From NCBI GenBank assembly GCA_002723085.1, contig PBNK01000032.1, positions 1-56,633 of the forward strand: 56,633 bases of DNA. Reading direction: 5' to 3'. The notes below the pieces were generated by a model. The model was not told the DNA's origin, searched no databases, and saw only the letters and a program-made list of their open reading frames with translations. The DNA comes from Crocinitomicaceae bacterium (GTDB lineage: Bacteria > Bacteroidota > Bacteroidia > Flavobacteriales_D > Parvicellaceae). The translations under genes and the position numbers were made by a program. Positions 10,047 to 19,419 of the stretch are shown one piece after another (the first letter of the stretch is position 1; each line of letters opens with the position of its first letter).

Positions 10047-10343
10047 TTAAATATTTTCGTATAAATCAATAGTATCTCCTTCATCAAGAGTTACAATTGC
10101 TTTTTTAATTAATTTTGTTCTTTGAAATGATAAACCTCTATTGGTTTGCTTCATTTTCTTCTTTCCACCACCATGTCTACTAGTGTTTACAGCCTTAACG
10201 CTTACACCATATGCATTTTCAACAGCATTTTTAATCTGAATTTTATTGGCATCTGTTGCTACAACGAAAGCATATCTATTTAAACTTTCACCTAGTTCAG
10301 CCATTTTCTCAGTAAGTATCGGTTTTAAAATAATATTCTCCAT
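10047..10343 (-). CDS. rplW: 50S ribosomal protein L23
   Basis: The protein has 98 residues. It starts MENIILKPILTEKMAELGES and contains the typical NKIQIKNAVENAYGVSVKAV segment. L23 is the exit-tunnel docking site for trigger factor and SRP. Its ATG (10341-10343) lies 3 bases after the rplD stop. Confidence 0.97.
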   Translation of the reverse strand: MENIILKPILTEKMAELGESLNRYAFVVATDANKIQIKNAVENAYGVSVKAVNTSRHGGGKKKMKQTNRGLSFQRTKLIKKAIVTLDEGDTIDLYENI

Positions 10344-10346
10344 GGT

Positions 10347-10976
10347 TTAACTGTTAAAATGATTATCTATTTGATCGACTGCCTTTTCTGAAATAACAAG
10401 TTTTCCAGAATTTAATATATCATAGGTATTAAGTTTATCTGCAGTAATAACCTTAGTATTTTTTATATTTCTAGAAGAAAGCAAGGTATTATGATCGTTA
10501 TTAGTTGTAACGAATAAAGTTTTTGAATCTTCAACATTTAAATTTTTCAATACAGCAACAAAATCTTTTGTTTTTGGAGACTTAAAAGTTAAGTCTTCAA
10601 GAATTAAAATATTAGATTCCTGAGCCTTGTAAGTAAGAGCTGATTTTCTAGCTAATGATTTAACTTTTTTATTAAGTTTAAAACCATATAATCTAGGTCT
10701 AGGTCCAAACACTCTACCTCCACCTCTAAACAAAGGGTTTTTAATTGATCCTGCTCTAGCAGTTCCAGTTCCCTTTTGTTTTTTAATCTTTCTTGTGCTT
10801 CCTTTAATTTCCCCTCTTTCTCTTGATTGATGAGTACCTTGTCTTTGATTTGCTAAATATTGTTTAACATCAAGATAAATAGCATGATCGTTAGGTTCAA
10901 TACCAAATACACCTTTATTCAGTTTAACCTTTTTAGTGGTTTCTTTACCCTGTTTATTGACTACTTTTATTTCCAT
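10347..10976 (-). CDS. rplD: 50S ribosomal protein L4
   Basis: The protein has 209 residues. The extended loop that reaches the exit tunnel is visible as GGGRVFGPRPRLYGFKLNKK, followed by LARKSALTYKA. L4 autoregulates the S10 operon in enterobacteria; no comparable leader precedes rpsJ here. Its ATG overlaps the rplC stop by one base (TAATG at 10976), implying coupled translation. Confidence 0.97.
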   Translation of the reverse strand: MEIKVVNKQGKETTKKVKLNKGVFGIEPNDHAIYLDVKQYLANQRQGTHQSRERGEIKGSTRKIKKQKGTGTARAGSIKNPLFRGGGRVFGPRPRLYGFKLNKKVKSLARKSALTYKAQESNILILEDLTFKSPKTKDFVAVLKNLNVEDSKTLFVTTNNDHNTLLSSRNIKNTKVITADKLNTYDILNSGKLVISEKAVDQIDNHFNS

Positions 10977-11590
10977 TATTTCTCAACAATTAGATAAGAC
11001 CCCTTCGAACCAGGAACAGATCCTTTTACAATTAAAATATTCTTTTCAGGAATTACCTTAAGAACTTGTAAATTAATAGACTTAACTCTATCACCACCTG
11101 TTCTACCTCCCATTTTCATTCCTTTAAAAACTCTAGCTGGATATGATGCTGCACCAATAGACCCAGGAGCTCTCATTCTGTTATGTTGACCATGAGTAGC
11201 TTGACCAACTCCGCCAAAACCATGTCTTTTAACAACACCTTGAAAACCTTTTCCTTTAGAAGTTCCAACAACGTCCACAAATTCTCCTTCTGCAAATTGA
11301 TCTACAGTAATAGAATCTCCTAGACTAACTTCATTAAAGTTTTTGAATTCAACAATTTTTCTTTTTGGAGTTGTCTTTGCTTTAGCAAAGTGTCCCATCA
11401 TTGCATTAGAAGTGTTTTTTTCCTTCTTATCTTCAAATCCAAGTTGAACAGATTCGTAACCATCTGTTTGTTGCGTTTTAATCTGAGTGACCACACATGG
11501 TCCTGCTTCGATAATCGTGCATGGAGAATTTTTTCCATCGGCACTAAAAACGCTAGTCATCCCTATTTTTTTTCCTATGATACCAGCCAT
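10976..11590 (-). CDS. rplC: 50S ribosomal protein L3
   Basis: The protein has 204 residues. The segments [20 protein letters not shown] and [20 protein letters not shown] identify L3, whose loop approaches the peptidyl-transferase centre. A Gln is present in the GQ context methylated by PrmB in other bacteria, which cannot be confirmed here. It starts at ATG 11588-11590, 17 bases after rpsJ. Confidence 0.97.
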   Translation of the reverse strand: MAGIIGKKIGMTSVFSADGKNSPCTIIEAGPCVVTQIKTQQTDGYESVQLGFEDKKEKNTSNAMMGHFAKAKTTPKRKIVEFKNFNEVSLGDSITVDQFAEGEFVDVVGTSKGKGFQGVVKRHGFGGVGQATHGQHNRMRAPGSIGAASYPARVFKGMKMGGRTGGDRVKSINLQVLKVIPEKNILIVKGSVPGSKGSYLIVEK

Positions 11591-11607
11591 AATTCTATGT
11601 TATAATT

Positions 11608-11913
11608 TTATACTTTTATCTCTACATCTACACCGCTAGGTAATTCTAATTTCATTAATGCATCTATAGTCTTAGATGAAGAACTATAAATATCCATAAG
11701 CCTTTTGTAAGCACAAAGTTGGAATTGCTCTCTTGCTTTTTTATTTACATGAGGAGAACGCAATACCGTATATATTCTTTTATGAGTAGGTAATGGAATT
11801 GGTCCACTAACAACCGCACCTGTTGTTTTTACAGTTTTAACAATCTTCTCAGCAGACTTATCTACCAAATTGTGATCGTATGATTTTAATTTTATTCTAA
11901 TTTTTTGACTCAT
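11608..11913 (-). CDS. rpsJ: 30S ribosomal protein S10
   Basis: The protein has 101 residues. The signature [20 protein letters not shown] is intact. Besides its ribosomal role, S10 (NusE) takes part in antitermination in other bacteria. It follows fusA by 15 bases with no tuf gene and no promoter-sized gap between them, so the S10 genes appear to be transcribed through from the str genes. Confidence 0.98.
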   Translation of the reverse strand: MSQKIRIKLKSYDHNLVDKSAEKIVKTVKTTGAVVSGPIPLPTHKRIYTVLRSPHVNKKAREQFQLCAYKRLMDIYSSSSKTIDALMKLELPSGVDVEIKV

Positions 11914-11928
11914 CAGTTAAATAAATTA

Positions 11929-14031
11929 TTATGCAGTTACTACTCCTTTTGCTTTAGCAATTACTTCCTCAGAAATGTTCTTTGGAGCATCACTGTAATG
12001 TGAGAATTCCATACTTGATGTAGCTCTTCCAGATGTAATTGTTCTTAATTGTGTTACGTATCCAAACATTTCAGATAATGGAACTTTAGCTTTTACCACT
12101 TTTGATCCAGCTTTATCATCCATGCCTTCAATCAATCCTCTTCTTCTGTTTAAATCTCCTACAACATCACCCATGTTTTCTTCAGGCGTAACCACTTCAA
12201 TTTTCATCATTGGTTCTAAAATAACAGGAGAACATTTTGGCAATGCCTCTCTATAAGCCATTTTAGCACACAATTCGAAAGAAAGCGCATCTGAATCGAC
12301 AGCATGAAAAGAACCATCTTTAAGAGTAACTTTCATATTATCAATTGGATAACCTGCAAGAACACCATTATTCATTGCATCTTTAAACCCTTTTTCTACA
12401 GATGGAATGTATTCCTTTGGAATATTTCCTCCTTTAATTAAGTTTTCAAAAATCAAACCTGGCTTCTCAGCATCACCAGGTTCAATGGTAAATACAATAT
12501 CAGCAAATTTACCTCTACCACCAGATTGTTTCTTGTAAACTTCCCTATGGTCAGTAGAAGCTGAAATAGCTTCTTTGTAAGCAACTTGTGGAGCACCTTG
12601 ATTGCACTCTACTTTAAATTCTCTTTTAAGTCTATCAATGATGATATCTAAGTGAAGCTCTCCCATTCCAGAAATAATAGTTTGACCCGAATCTTCATCT
12701 GTTTTAACTCTAAATGTTGGATCTTCTTCAGAAAGTTTAGACAATGCCATTCCTAATTTATCAACATCAGCTTGAGTTTTAGGCTCAATAGCTAAACCAA
12801 TTACAGGATCTGGGAAATCCATAGATTCTAAAACAATGTGTTTTTTCTCATCACAAAGTGTATCTCCAGTTTTAATATCTTTAAAACCAACTAATGCTCC
12901 GATATCTCCAGCATCTAAAGATTTAATCTGATTTTGCTTATTAGCATGCATTTGGAAAATTCTTGAAATCCTTTCTTTCTTGCTAGTTCTTGGATTATAT
13001 ACATATGAACCAGAATCTAACTTTCCTGAGTAAGCTCTAGTAAAACAAAGTCTTCCAACAAAAGGGTCAGTAGCTATTTTAAATGCTAATGAACTAAATG
13101 GCTCATTAATAGATGGCTGTCTAGAAATCTCTTCTCCAGAATCAGGGTCTGTACCAGTAATAGCTTCAATATCAAGAGGAGACGGTAAAATTTCCATTAC
13201 CATATCAAGCATAGCTTGAACACCTTTATTCTTGAATGCTGATCCACACATCATTGGAACTACTTTACCAGATATTGTTGCCTCTCTCAAAGCATCGAGA
13301 ATTTCTCTTTCAGTTAAAGAATTCTCATCCTCAAAATATTTTTCTAATAAGTTATCATCAAATTCTGCAACAGCTTCTAAAAGTTCACCTCTCAGAGCTC
13401 TTGCTTCATCAATTACATCTTCAGGAATCTCTATTTCTTTAAAAGTCATCCCTTGATCTTCTTCATTCCAAACAATTCCTTTAAAATTAATTAAATCAAC
13501 AACCCCTTTAAAATCATCTTCTGCACCAATGTTAATTTGTAATGGTAAAGCATGACTTCCAAGCATTTCTTTAACTTGCTTACAAACGTTTATAAAATCT
13601 GCACCTTGTCGATCCATTTTATTAACAAACCCAATTCTTGGGACATTGTAATTATTTGCTAATCTCCAGTTTGTTTCAGATTGTGGCTCAACACCATCAA
13701 CTGCACTAAATAAAAACACTAAGCCATCTAAAACACGTAATGATCTATTAACTTCAACAGTAAAATCTACGTGACCAGGTGTGTCAATAATATTTACGTG
13801 ATAATCTTGGTTTCTGTAATTCCAGTTTAAAGTTGTAGCAGCTGAAGTAATAGTAATACCTCTTTCTTGCTCTTGCTCCATCCAATCCATAGTAGCAGCT
13901 CCATCATGAACCTCACCAATTTTATGACTTACACCTCCATAATATAAAATTCTTTCAGTAGTAGTGGTTTTTCCAGCATCAATATGAGCTGCAATTCCAA
14001 TGTTTCTAGTATATTTTAAATCTCTAGCCAT
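11929..14031 (-). CDS. fusA: Elongation factor G
   Basis: The protein has 700 residues. It is the GTPase that drives ribosomal translocation and, with RRF, recycling. The G1 loop [19 protein letters not shown], switch region [14 protein letters not shown]3 [12 protein letters not shown] and G4 NKMDRQGAD are all present, followed by domains II-V ending [17 protein letters not shown]. It starts at ATG 14029-14031, 6 bases after rpsG, and lies in the str operon. Confidence 0.98.
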   Translation of the reverse strand: MARDLKYTRNIGIAAHIDAGKTTTTERILYYGGVSHKIGEVHDGAATMDWMEQEQERGITITSAATTLNWNYRNQDYHVNIIDTPGHVDFTVEVNRSLRVLDGLVFLFSAVDGVEPQSETNWRLANNYNVPRIGFVNKMDRQGADFINVCKQVKEMLGSHALPLQINIGAEDDFKGVVDLINFKGIVWNEEDQGMTFKEIEIPEDVIDEARALRGELLEAVAEFDDNLLEKYFEDENSLTEREILDALREATISGKVVPMMCGSAFKNKGVQAMLDMVMEILPSPLDIEAITGTDPDSGEEISRQPSINEPFSSLAFKIATDPFVGRLCFTRAYSGKLDSGSYVYNPRTSKKERISRIFQMHANKQNQIKSLDAGDIGALVGFKDIKTGDTLCDEKKHIVLESMDFPDPVIGLAIEPKTQADVDKLGMALSKLSEEDPTFRVKTDEDSGQTIISGMGELHLDIIIDRLKREFKVECNQGAPQVAYKEAISASTDHREVYKKQSGGRGKFADIVFTIEPGDAEKPGLIFENLIKGGNIPKEYIPSVEKGFKDAMNNGVLAGYPIDNMKVTLKDGSFHAVDSDALSFELCAKMAYREALPKCSPVILEPMMKIEVVTPEENMGDVVGDLNRRRGLIEGMDDKAGSKVVKAKVPLSEMFGYVTQLRTITSGRATSSMEFSHYSDAPKNISEEVIAKAKGVVTA

Positions 14032-14037
14032 TTTTAT

Positions 14038-14505
14038 CTAAAATCTAAAGTGTGAAAATGCTTTATTTGCCTCAGCCATTCTATGAGTATCTTCTTTCTT
14101 CTTAAAAGCTGCTCCTTCTTCTTTAAAAGCTGCAACAATTTCAGCTGCTAACTTTTCACTCATTGTTTTTTCATTTCTTTTTTGAGAAAAACTAATTAAC
14201 CATTTAATAGCTAATGAACGTTTTCTACTATCCCTTACAGGAGTTGGAATTTGAAAAGTTGCACCACCAACTCTTCTACTCTTAACTTCAACTGCAGGAG
14301 TAATGTTTTCAACAGCTTTTTTCCAAACCTCTAAACCATTTTCAGAAGTTTTTTCACTAACTATATCAATACAATCATAAAAAATATTAAATGCAATATT
14401 TTTCTTTCCATCAATCATAAGACTGTTAACAAACTTTGTTACCTCAGTATCCTTAAATTTAGGATCAGGTAAAATAATGTGTTTTTTTGCGGTTCTTCTT
14501 CTCAT
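14038..14505 (-). CDS. rpsG: 30S ribosomal protein S7
   Basis: The protein has 155 residues. The N-terminus [20 protein letters not shown], the segment [19 protein letters not shown] and the C-terminal [11 protein letters not shown] are S7 signatures. S7 nucleates assembly of the 30S head and lines the E-site mRNA channel. It lies 12 bases after rpsL. Confidence 0.98.
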   Translation of the reverse strand: MRRRTAKKHIILPDPKFKDTEVTKFVNSLMIDGKKNIAFNIFYDCIDIVSEKTSENGLEVWKKAVENITPAVEVKSRRVGGATFQIPTPVRDSRKRSLAIKWLISFSQKRNEKTMSEKLAAEIVAAFKEEGAAFKKKEDTHRMAEANKAFSHFRF

Positions 14506-14517
14506 TTTAAAAACGTA

Positions 14518-14895
14518 TTATTTCTTCTTTGGCCTTTTAGTTCCATATTTTGATCTTCTTTGACTTCTTCCTTCAACACCTGCAGTATCAAGAGCACCTC
14601 TTACAATGTGGTATCTAACACCAGGTAAATCTTTAACTCTACCACCTCTTACAAGAACAATACTGTGTTCCTGTAAGTTATGTCCTTCTCCTCCAATATA
14701 GGCGTTTACTTCTTTACCATTTGTTAACCTAACCCTAGCTACTTTTCTCATAGCTGAATTTGGTTTCTTTGGTGTTGTAGTGTAAACACGAACACACACT
14801 CCTCTACGTTGAGGGCAAGACCCTAAAGCTATTGATTTACTAACTTTAGTTTTTGACTGTCTTCCTTTCCTTACTAACTGCTGAATAGTTGGCAT
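14518..14895 (-). CDS. rpsL: 30S ribosomal protein S12
   Basis: The protein has 125 residues from ATG 14893-14895 ([20 protein letters not shown]). The frame stays open 21 codons further upstream, but that extension overlaps a clear promoter at 14929-14958 and has no S12 similarity, so it is rejected. The motif [20 protein letters not shown] carries the lysine associated with streptomycin resistance in other bacteria, here the wild-type residue. S12 takes part in decoding fidelity. It is the first gene of the str-S10-spc block. Confidence 0.98.
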   Translation of the reverse strand: MPTIQQLVRKGRQSKTKVSKSIALGSCPQRRGVCVRVYTTTPKKPNSAMRKVARVRLTNGKEVNAYIGGEGHNLQEHSIVLVRGGRVKDLPGVRYHIVRGALDTAGVEGRSQRRSKYGTKRPKKK

Positions 14896-14928
14896 ACTAT
14901 AATATCTATTTGTTATTTTTTCGGTTTG

Positions 14929-14958
14929 CAAAGGTAGAATAATATCTACAATATCCAA
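14929..14958 (-). promoter_or_regulatory. Promoter of the ribosomal super-operon
   Basis: On the minus strand, TTG (14956-14958) is followed after 19 bases by TACCTTTG (14929-14936). This fits the Bacteroidota -33/-7 consensus TTG-N17-23-TAnnTTTG. Transcription would start near 14925, giving a leader of about 30 bases before rpsL. No other convincing promoter was seen within the following 14 kb of the operon. Confidence 0.75.
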
Positions 14959-15104
14959 TATGACACATGTTTTTTTTTACCTAACCCCAACAGAGGTAAA
15001 ATAAATTATTTTAAAATAATTGTAAAATTGATTCTTAAAAGTGAAGAAATTTTCACCAATAAATTGTTAACATCAAAACAATAAAAATTAGTGATTATAA
15101 TTTC

Positions 15105-15112
15105 TATTTTTG
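15105..15112 (+). promoter_or_regulatory. -7 box just before the uvrD-like start codon
   Basis: TATTTTTG matches TAnnTTTG exactly and ends 4 bases before the ATG at 15117. A TTG at the right upstream distance is missing, so the match is incomplete. If used, transcription would begin at or next to the start codon (leaderless mRNA). The rest of the divergent gap 14959-15104 shows nothing beyond AT-rich sequence. Confidence 0.45.
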
Positions 15113-15116
15113 ACCA

Positions 15117-17378
15117 ATGGATGTATTTGAAGGATTAAACAGTGCACAGATTGATGCAGTTAAAGTTATTGATGGACCTATGATGATTATTGCTGGAGCT
15201 GGTTCTGGCAAAACAAAAGTTCTCACGCATAGAACAGCTAATTTAATAAATAATGGCGTTGACCCTTTTAATATTTTAGCCCTTACTTTTACCAATAAAG
15301 CTGCTAAAGAAATGAAACATAGAATTTCATCTATGGTAGGAGAAAATGAGGCAAGAAACATATGGATGGGCACATTTCACTCAATTTTCGCTAAAATTCT
15401 AAGGTTTGAACATCAAAAAATTGGATACCCCTCAAATTTCACCATCTATGATACTCAGGATTCTAAAAGCGTTATAAAATCGATTATTAAAGAAAAAAAA
15501 CTTGATGACAAACTATATAAACCAGGGATTGTATATAACAGAATCTCTGCGGCAAAGAACAGTTTAATTTCTGCTAAGAATTATATCGAAAGTAATGAAA
15601 TTAAATCTTCAGACAGATCAACAGGGAGACCATTTATTGGGGAAATATATTTAAGTTATCAAAACAAATGCTTTCGTTCTGGAGCCATGGATTTTGATGA
15701 TTTATTGTTTAAAACAAATGTACTTTTACAACAATACCCAGAAGTTCTATATAAGTACCAAGAAAAATTTAAATACATCCTTGTTGACGAATATCAAGAT
15801 ACAAATCATGCTCAATATCTAATTGTAAAATCATTAGCTGCTAGGTTTGAAAACATATGTGTTGTTGGAGACGATGCTCAATCCATTTATTCCTTTAGGG
15901 GAGCAAACATCCAAAACATTCTAAATTTTAGAAAAGATTATCCAGATTATAAACTGTTTAAATTAGAACAAAATTATAGATCTACAAAAACTATTGTTAA
16001 TGCTGCAAACAGCATAATTAAATTAAATAAGGATCAGATTAAAAAAAAGGTTTGGACTTCAAATATTGATGGGGAAAAAATAAAAATATTAAAAGCTTAT
16101 TCTGATAATGAAGAAGGTAAAATTATTGCAAATCACATATTTGAAGAAGCAAATAATCAAAAAACAGCATTTTATAATTTTGCTATTTTATATAGAACCA
16201 ATGCGCAATCTCGCTCATTTGAAGAATCTTTAAGAAAACTAAATATTCCTTATAAAATTTTTGGAGGCCTTTCTTTTTATCAAAGAAAAGAAATTAAAGA
16301 CCTCCTAGCTTATTTTAGGCTTTCTGCAAATTTAAAAGATGAAGAATCTTTAAAAAGAATCATTAATTACCCAAAAAGAGGAATAGGGTTAACAACTCTT
16401 AATAAAGCATTAATATGCGCCAACCATAACAATGTTTCAATATGGGATGTACTTGTAAATCCAAATAAATTCGGATTTATTTTAAATGGCGCTACAAAAG
16501 CCAAAATTGAAAGTTTCATAACTATGATTAAGCACTTTAATTCAATAATAAATAAAGATGAAGCTTATAATGTGGCTTTAGAAATAGCAAAACAATCTGA
16601 AATAATAAAAAACTTAAGCACTGATAAAACTCCTGAAGGCATTGTTCGCTTTGAAAACATTCAAGAACTTCTAAATGGTATACAAGAATTTAGCAAATCT
16701 AATGAACAAGAAGATAAAATAACATTAGCAGATTTTATGTTAGATGTTGCCTTATTAACTGATGCTGATAATGAAAACGAAGAAGACAACAATAAAGTTT
16801 CAATGATGACCATTCACGCTTCAAAGGGCTTAGAATTTCAATATATATATATTGTTGGACTAGAAGAGAATTTATTCCCTTCTCAACTTTCTTTAAATTC
16901 AAGAAATGATCTTGAAGAAGAAAGAAGGTTGTTTTATGTAGCATTAACCAGAGCAAAAAACAAAGCTACTCTATCTTATTCTGCAAGCAGATTTAAATGG
17001 GGAAACTTCATAAACTGTGAACCTAGTAGGTTTATTGAAGAACTTGACCCAGCATTTGTAATAGAATCTTATTCAAAAAACACTTTCGAGCAAAAAAAAG
17101 TAAAACAAGAATCATTAAGTTCCAGTAAAAATATTTTCATTAAACCCCAAAGAAATTTAAAACGAATAAAAAAAACTACATCATCAATACCAATAGATTC
17201 ATCTGAAATGAGCAAAATAAAAATAGGATCTGAAGTATTACACGAAAGATTTGGAAAAGGAAAAATTATTGAAATACAAGGTACTTTTCCAAATACAAAA
17301 GCAACTGTATTTTTCCCTTCATCCGGTCAAAAACAGTTGTTATTAAAATTTGCTAAACTTCAATTAATAAAAAATTAA
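15117..17378 (+). CDS. pcrA: ATP-dependent DNA helicase, UvrD/PcrA family
   Basis: The protein has 753 residues and is a superfamily 1A 3'-5' helicase for repair and replication-fork clearance. The N-terminus MDVFEGLNSAQIDAV is typical. Walker A is IIAGAGSGKT (about 24-33), motif II VDEYQDTNHAQY, motif III GDDAQSIYSFRGA, motif V HASKGLEFQ, and motif VI RRLFYVALTRAKN. The C-terminal IGSEVLHERFGKGKIIEIQG is the Tudor-like domain found in PcrA and UvrD. It is divergent from the ribosomal block. UvrD and PcrA cannot be told apart by eye, so the symbol is by family. Confidence 0.93.
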   Translation: MDVFEGLNSAQIDAVKVIDGPMMIIAGAGSGKTKVLTHRTANLINNGVDPFNILALTFTNKAAKEMKHRISSMVGENEARNIWMGTFHSIFAKILRFEHQKIGYPSNFTIYDTQDSKSVIKSIIKEKKLDDKLYKPGIVYNRISAAKNSLISAKNYIESNEIKSSDRSTGRPFIGEIYLSYQNKCFRSGAMDFDDLLFKTNVLLQQYPEVLYKYQEKFKYILVDEYQDTNHAQYLIVKSLAARFENICVVGDDAQSIYSFRGANIQNILNFRKDYPDYKLFKLEQNYRSTKTIVNAANSIIKLNKDQIKKKVWTSNIDGEKIKILKAYSDNEEGKIIANHIFEEANNQKTAFYNFAILYRTNAQSRSFEESLRKLNIPYKIFGGLSFYQRKEIKDLLAYFRLSANLKDEESLKRIINYPKRGIGLTTLNKALICANHNNVSIWDVLVNPNKFGFILNGATKAKIESFITMIKHFNSIINKDEAYNVALEIAKQSEIIKNLSTDKTPEGIVRFENIQELLNGIQEFSKSNEQEDKITLADFMLDVALLTDADNENEEDNNKVSMMTIHASKGLEFQYIYIVGLEENLFPSQLSLNSRNDLEEERRLFYVALTRAKNKATLSYSASRFKWGNFINCEPSRFIEELDPAFVIESYSKNTFEQKKVKQESLSSSKNIFIKPQRNLKRIKKTTSSIPIDSSEMSKIKIGSEVLHERFGKGKIIEIQGTFPNTKATVFFPSSGQKQLLLKFAKLQLIKN

Positions 17379-17408
17379 TTGTAAGAAAACATATTATTAC
17401 TACTTTTG
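17379..17408 (+). promoter_or_regulatory. Promoter of the DUF4290-murA pair
   Basis: TTG (17379-17381) lies immediately after the preceding stop codon and is followed after 19 bases by TACTTTTG (17401-17408), a full match to TTG-N19-TAnnTTTG. The predicted start near 17412 leaves a leader of about 24 bases before the ATG at 17436. Confidence 0.7.
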
Positions 17409-17435
17409 GAACTCTAATTTACATTCAAATAGAAT

Positions 17436-18080
17436 ATGACAACATCCTTAGAATTGGCCTATAATACAGACCAATTGCCCTTAACAATTCCTGAATATGG
17501 AAGGAATGTTTATCAAATGATTAAACACGCTATAACAATTGAAGACAAAAAAGAAAGAACAAAATGTGCTGAAACAATTGTTAAAGTAATGGCTTTAATT
17601 AACCCTTCTCAAAAAGATAAAGATGATTATAAACAAAGGCTTTGGGCTCATTTATATATAATTTCTGAATTTAAACTTGATGTTGAGTGTCCTTATGAAA
17701 CGCCTAAAGAAGAAACTTACTCTTCAAAACCTGAAGATGTCCCTTACCCTAAAAACGACATTAGGTTTGGTCATTACGGAAAAATTATGGAAGACATGGT
17801 GAAAGCAGCAACCATATATCCTGAAGGTGAAGAAAAAAAGAAACTAATTAAACACATAGCTAACCTTCTCAAAACATCATATTTACAATGGAATAGAGAT
17901 TCTGTAAATGATGATTTAATAATTAAGCAATTAGGACAACTATCTGATGGCAAACTTACTATTGATGCTTCTGAACTTAGAGAAACTGCTGATATATTAA
18001 AGCATTACAAGAAAAAACGGAATATTTCAAAAAATTATAGCAAAAACAAAAACAGAAGAAAATATAATGGGAGCTTTTGA
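17436..18080 (+). CDS. DUF4290 domain-containing protein
   Basis: The protein has 214 residues, is soluble and has no signal peptide. The sequence from MTTSLELAYNTDQLPLTIPE through YGRNVYQMIKHAITIEDK to LWAHLYIISEFKLDVECPY matches the Bacteroidota-restricted DUF4290 family. The tail is strongly basic (HYKKKRNISKNYSKNKNRRK). Its last 14 bases overlap the start of murA, and this pairing is a recurring Bacteroidota arrangement as I remember it, so a role linked to peptidoglycan precursor synthesis is possible but unproven. No catalytic motif was recognised. Confidence 0.88.
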   Translation: MTTSLELAYNTDQLPLTIPEYGRNVYQMIKHAITIEDKKERTKCAETIVKVMALINPSQKDKDDYKQRLWAHLYIISEFKLDVECPYETPKEETYSSKPEDVPYPKNDIRFGHYGKIMEDMVKAATIYPEGEEKKKLIKHIANLLKTSYLQWNRDSVNDDLIIKQLGQLSDGKLTIDASELRETADILKHYKKKRNISKNYSKNKNRRKYNGSF

Positions 18081-19377
18081 AATTATTGGGGGAAAAAAAT
18101 TAAGTGGAGAAATAACGCCTCAGGGAGCAAAAAACGAAGCCCTTCAAGTTATCAATGCAGTTTTATTAACTAAAGAAGAGGTTATTATTAATAACATTCC
18201 AGATATTATTGATGTCAATAAACTTATTGACCTTTTAAAAACACTTGGTGTTAAAATAAAAAAATTAAGTTCAGGTTCGTATAGTTTTAAAGCTGATGAA
18301 ATTGATGTAGATTTTATGACATCAGATGAATTTAAAAAGAAAGGGGCTAGCCTTCGGGGATCAATAATGGTAGTTGGCCCTCTATTAGCAAGGTTTGGAA
18401 AAGGATACATTCCTAAGCCGGGTGGTGACAAAATTGGCAGAAGAAGACTCGACACTCATTTTATAGGATTTCAAAAATTAGGTGCTGAATTTGAATATAA
18501 CAAAGACACTAATTTTTATAAAGCACATTCTCCTAATGGGTTAAAGGGGACATATATGCTTCTTGATGAAGCATCTGTAACAGGAACTGCTAACATAATA
18601 ATGGCTTCAGTTATGGCAAAAGGCAAAACAACCATCTATAATGCTGCATGTGAACCTTACATTCAACAATTATGCGAAATGCTAAATAGTATGGGTGCAA
18701 AAATATCAGGAATTGGTTCAAACAAAATTTATATTGAAGGAGTTGAAGAGCTAAATGGATGTAACCATACTATTTTACCTGACATGATTGAAATTGGAAG
18801 TTTTATTGGGTTAGCAGCAATGACTCAATCAGAAATCACCATTAAAAATGTTGCCTATGATAAACTTGGTGTTATTCCAGAAGTATTTAAAAAATTAGGA
18901 ATTAAATTAGAAAGAAGAAATGACGACATTTATATTCCATCACAAGAATATTATGAAATAGAATCCTTCATTGATGGGTCTATAATGACCATTTCAGATG
19001 CTCCATGGCCTGGTTTTACTCCAGATTTATTAAGCATAATTTTAGTTACTGCAACCCAAGCAAGAGGCAGTGTTTTGATTCACCAAAAAATGTTTGAAAG
19101 CAGATTGTTTTTTGTAGATAAATTAATTGACATGGGTGCTCAAATCATATTATGTGACCCACACAGAGCTACTGTTATTGGATTAGAGCGAAAAACATCT
19201 TTAAGAGGAATTACAATGACATCTCCAGATATTAGAGCAGGTGTATCGCTTCTTATTGCAGCACTTTCAGCAGAAGGTAAAAGTACGGTACTTAATATTG
19301 AGCAAATTGACAGGGGATACGAAAATATTGAACAAAGGCTATTAAATCTTGGAGCTCAGATTAAAAGAGTAAATTGA
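18067..19377 (+). CDS. murA: UDP-N-acetylglucosamine 1-carboxyvinyltransferase (Cys-to-Asp active site)
   Basis: The protein has 436 residues. It transfers enolpyruvate from PEP to UDP-GlcNAc, the first committed step of peptidoglycan synthesis, in the cytosol. The N-terminal GGKKLSGEITPQGAKNEALQ contains the conserved Lys-Asn pair. The mobile loop reads PGGDKIGRRRLDTH, so the residue equivalent to E. coli Cys115 is Asp (D121, codon GAC). This exchange is known to make MurA insensitive to fosfomycin. Other conserved parts, such as SPDIRAGVSLLIAALSAEG, are intact. It starts at ATG 18067, overlapping the DUF4290 gene by 14 bases. Confidence 0.97.
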   Translation: MGAFEIIGGKKLSGEITPQGAKNEALQVINAVLLTKEEVIINNIPDIIDVNKLIDLLKTLGVKIKKLSSGSYSFKADEIDVDFMTSDEFKKKGASLRGSIMVVGPLLARFGKGYIPKPGGDKIGRRRLDTHFIGFQKLGAEFEYNKDTNFYKAHSPNGLKGTYMLLDEASVTGTANIIMASVMAKGKTTIYNAACEPYIQQLCEMLNSMGAKISGIGSNKIYIEGVEELNGCNHTILPDMIEIGSFIGLAAMTQSEITIKNVAYDKLGVIPEVFKKLGIKLERRNDDIYIPSQEYYEIESFIDGSIMTISDAPWPGFTPDLLSIILVTATQARGSVLIHQKMFESRLFFVDKLIDMGAQIILCDPHRATVIGLERKTSLRGITMTSPDIRAGVSLLIAALSAEGKSTVLNIEQIDRGYENIEQRLLNLGAQIKRVN

Positions 19378-19419
19378 TTTGGAATAATCTTTGATACTAT
19401 TCTAAAATAACAAAAACAA

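Noticed and set aside
11914-11928. Possible tuf remnant between fusA and rpsJ.
   Set aside because: The gap is only 15 bases; tuf is simply absent from this locus.
14896-14958. In-frame 21-codon extension upstream of rpsL.
   Set aside because: It overlaps the TTG-N19-TAnnTTTG promoter and S12 normally begins MPTIQQL; the extension is non-coding leader and promoter.
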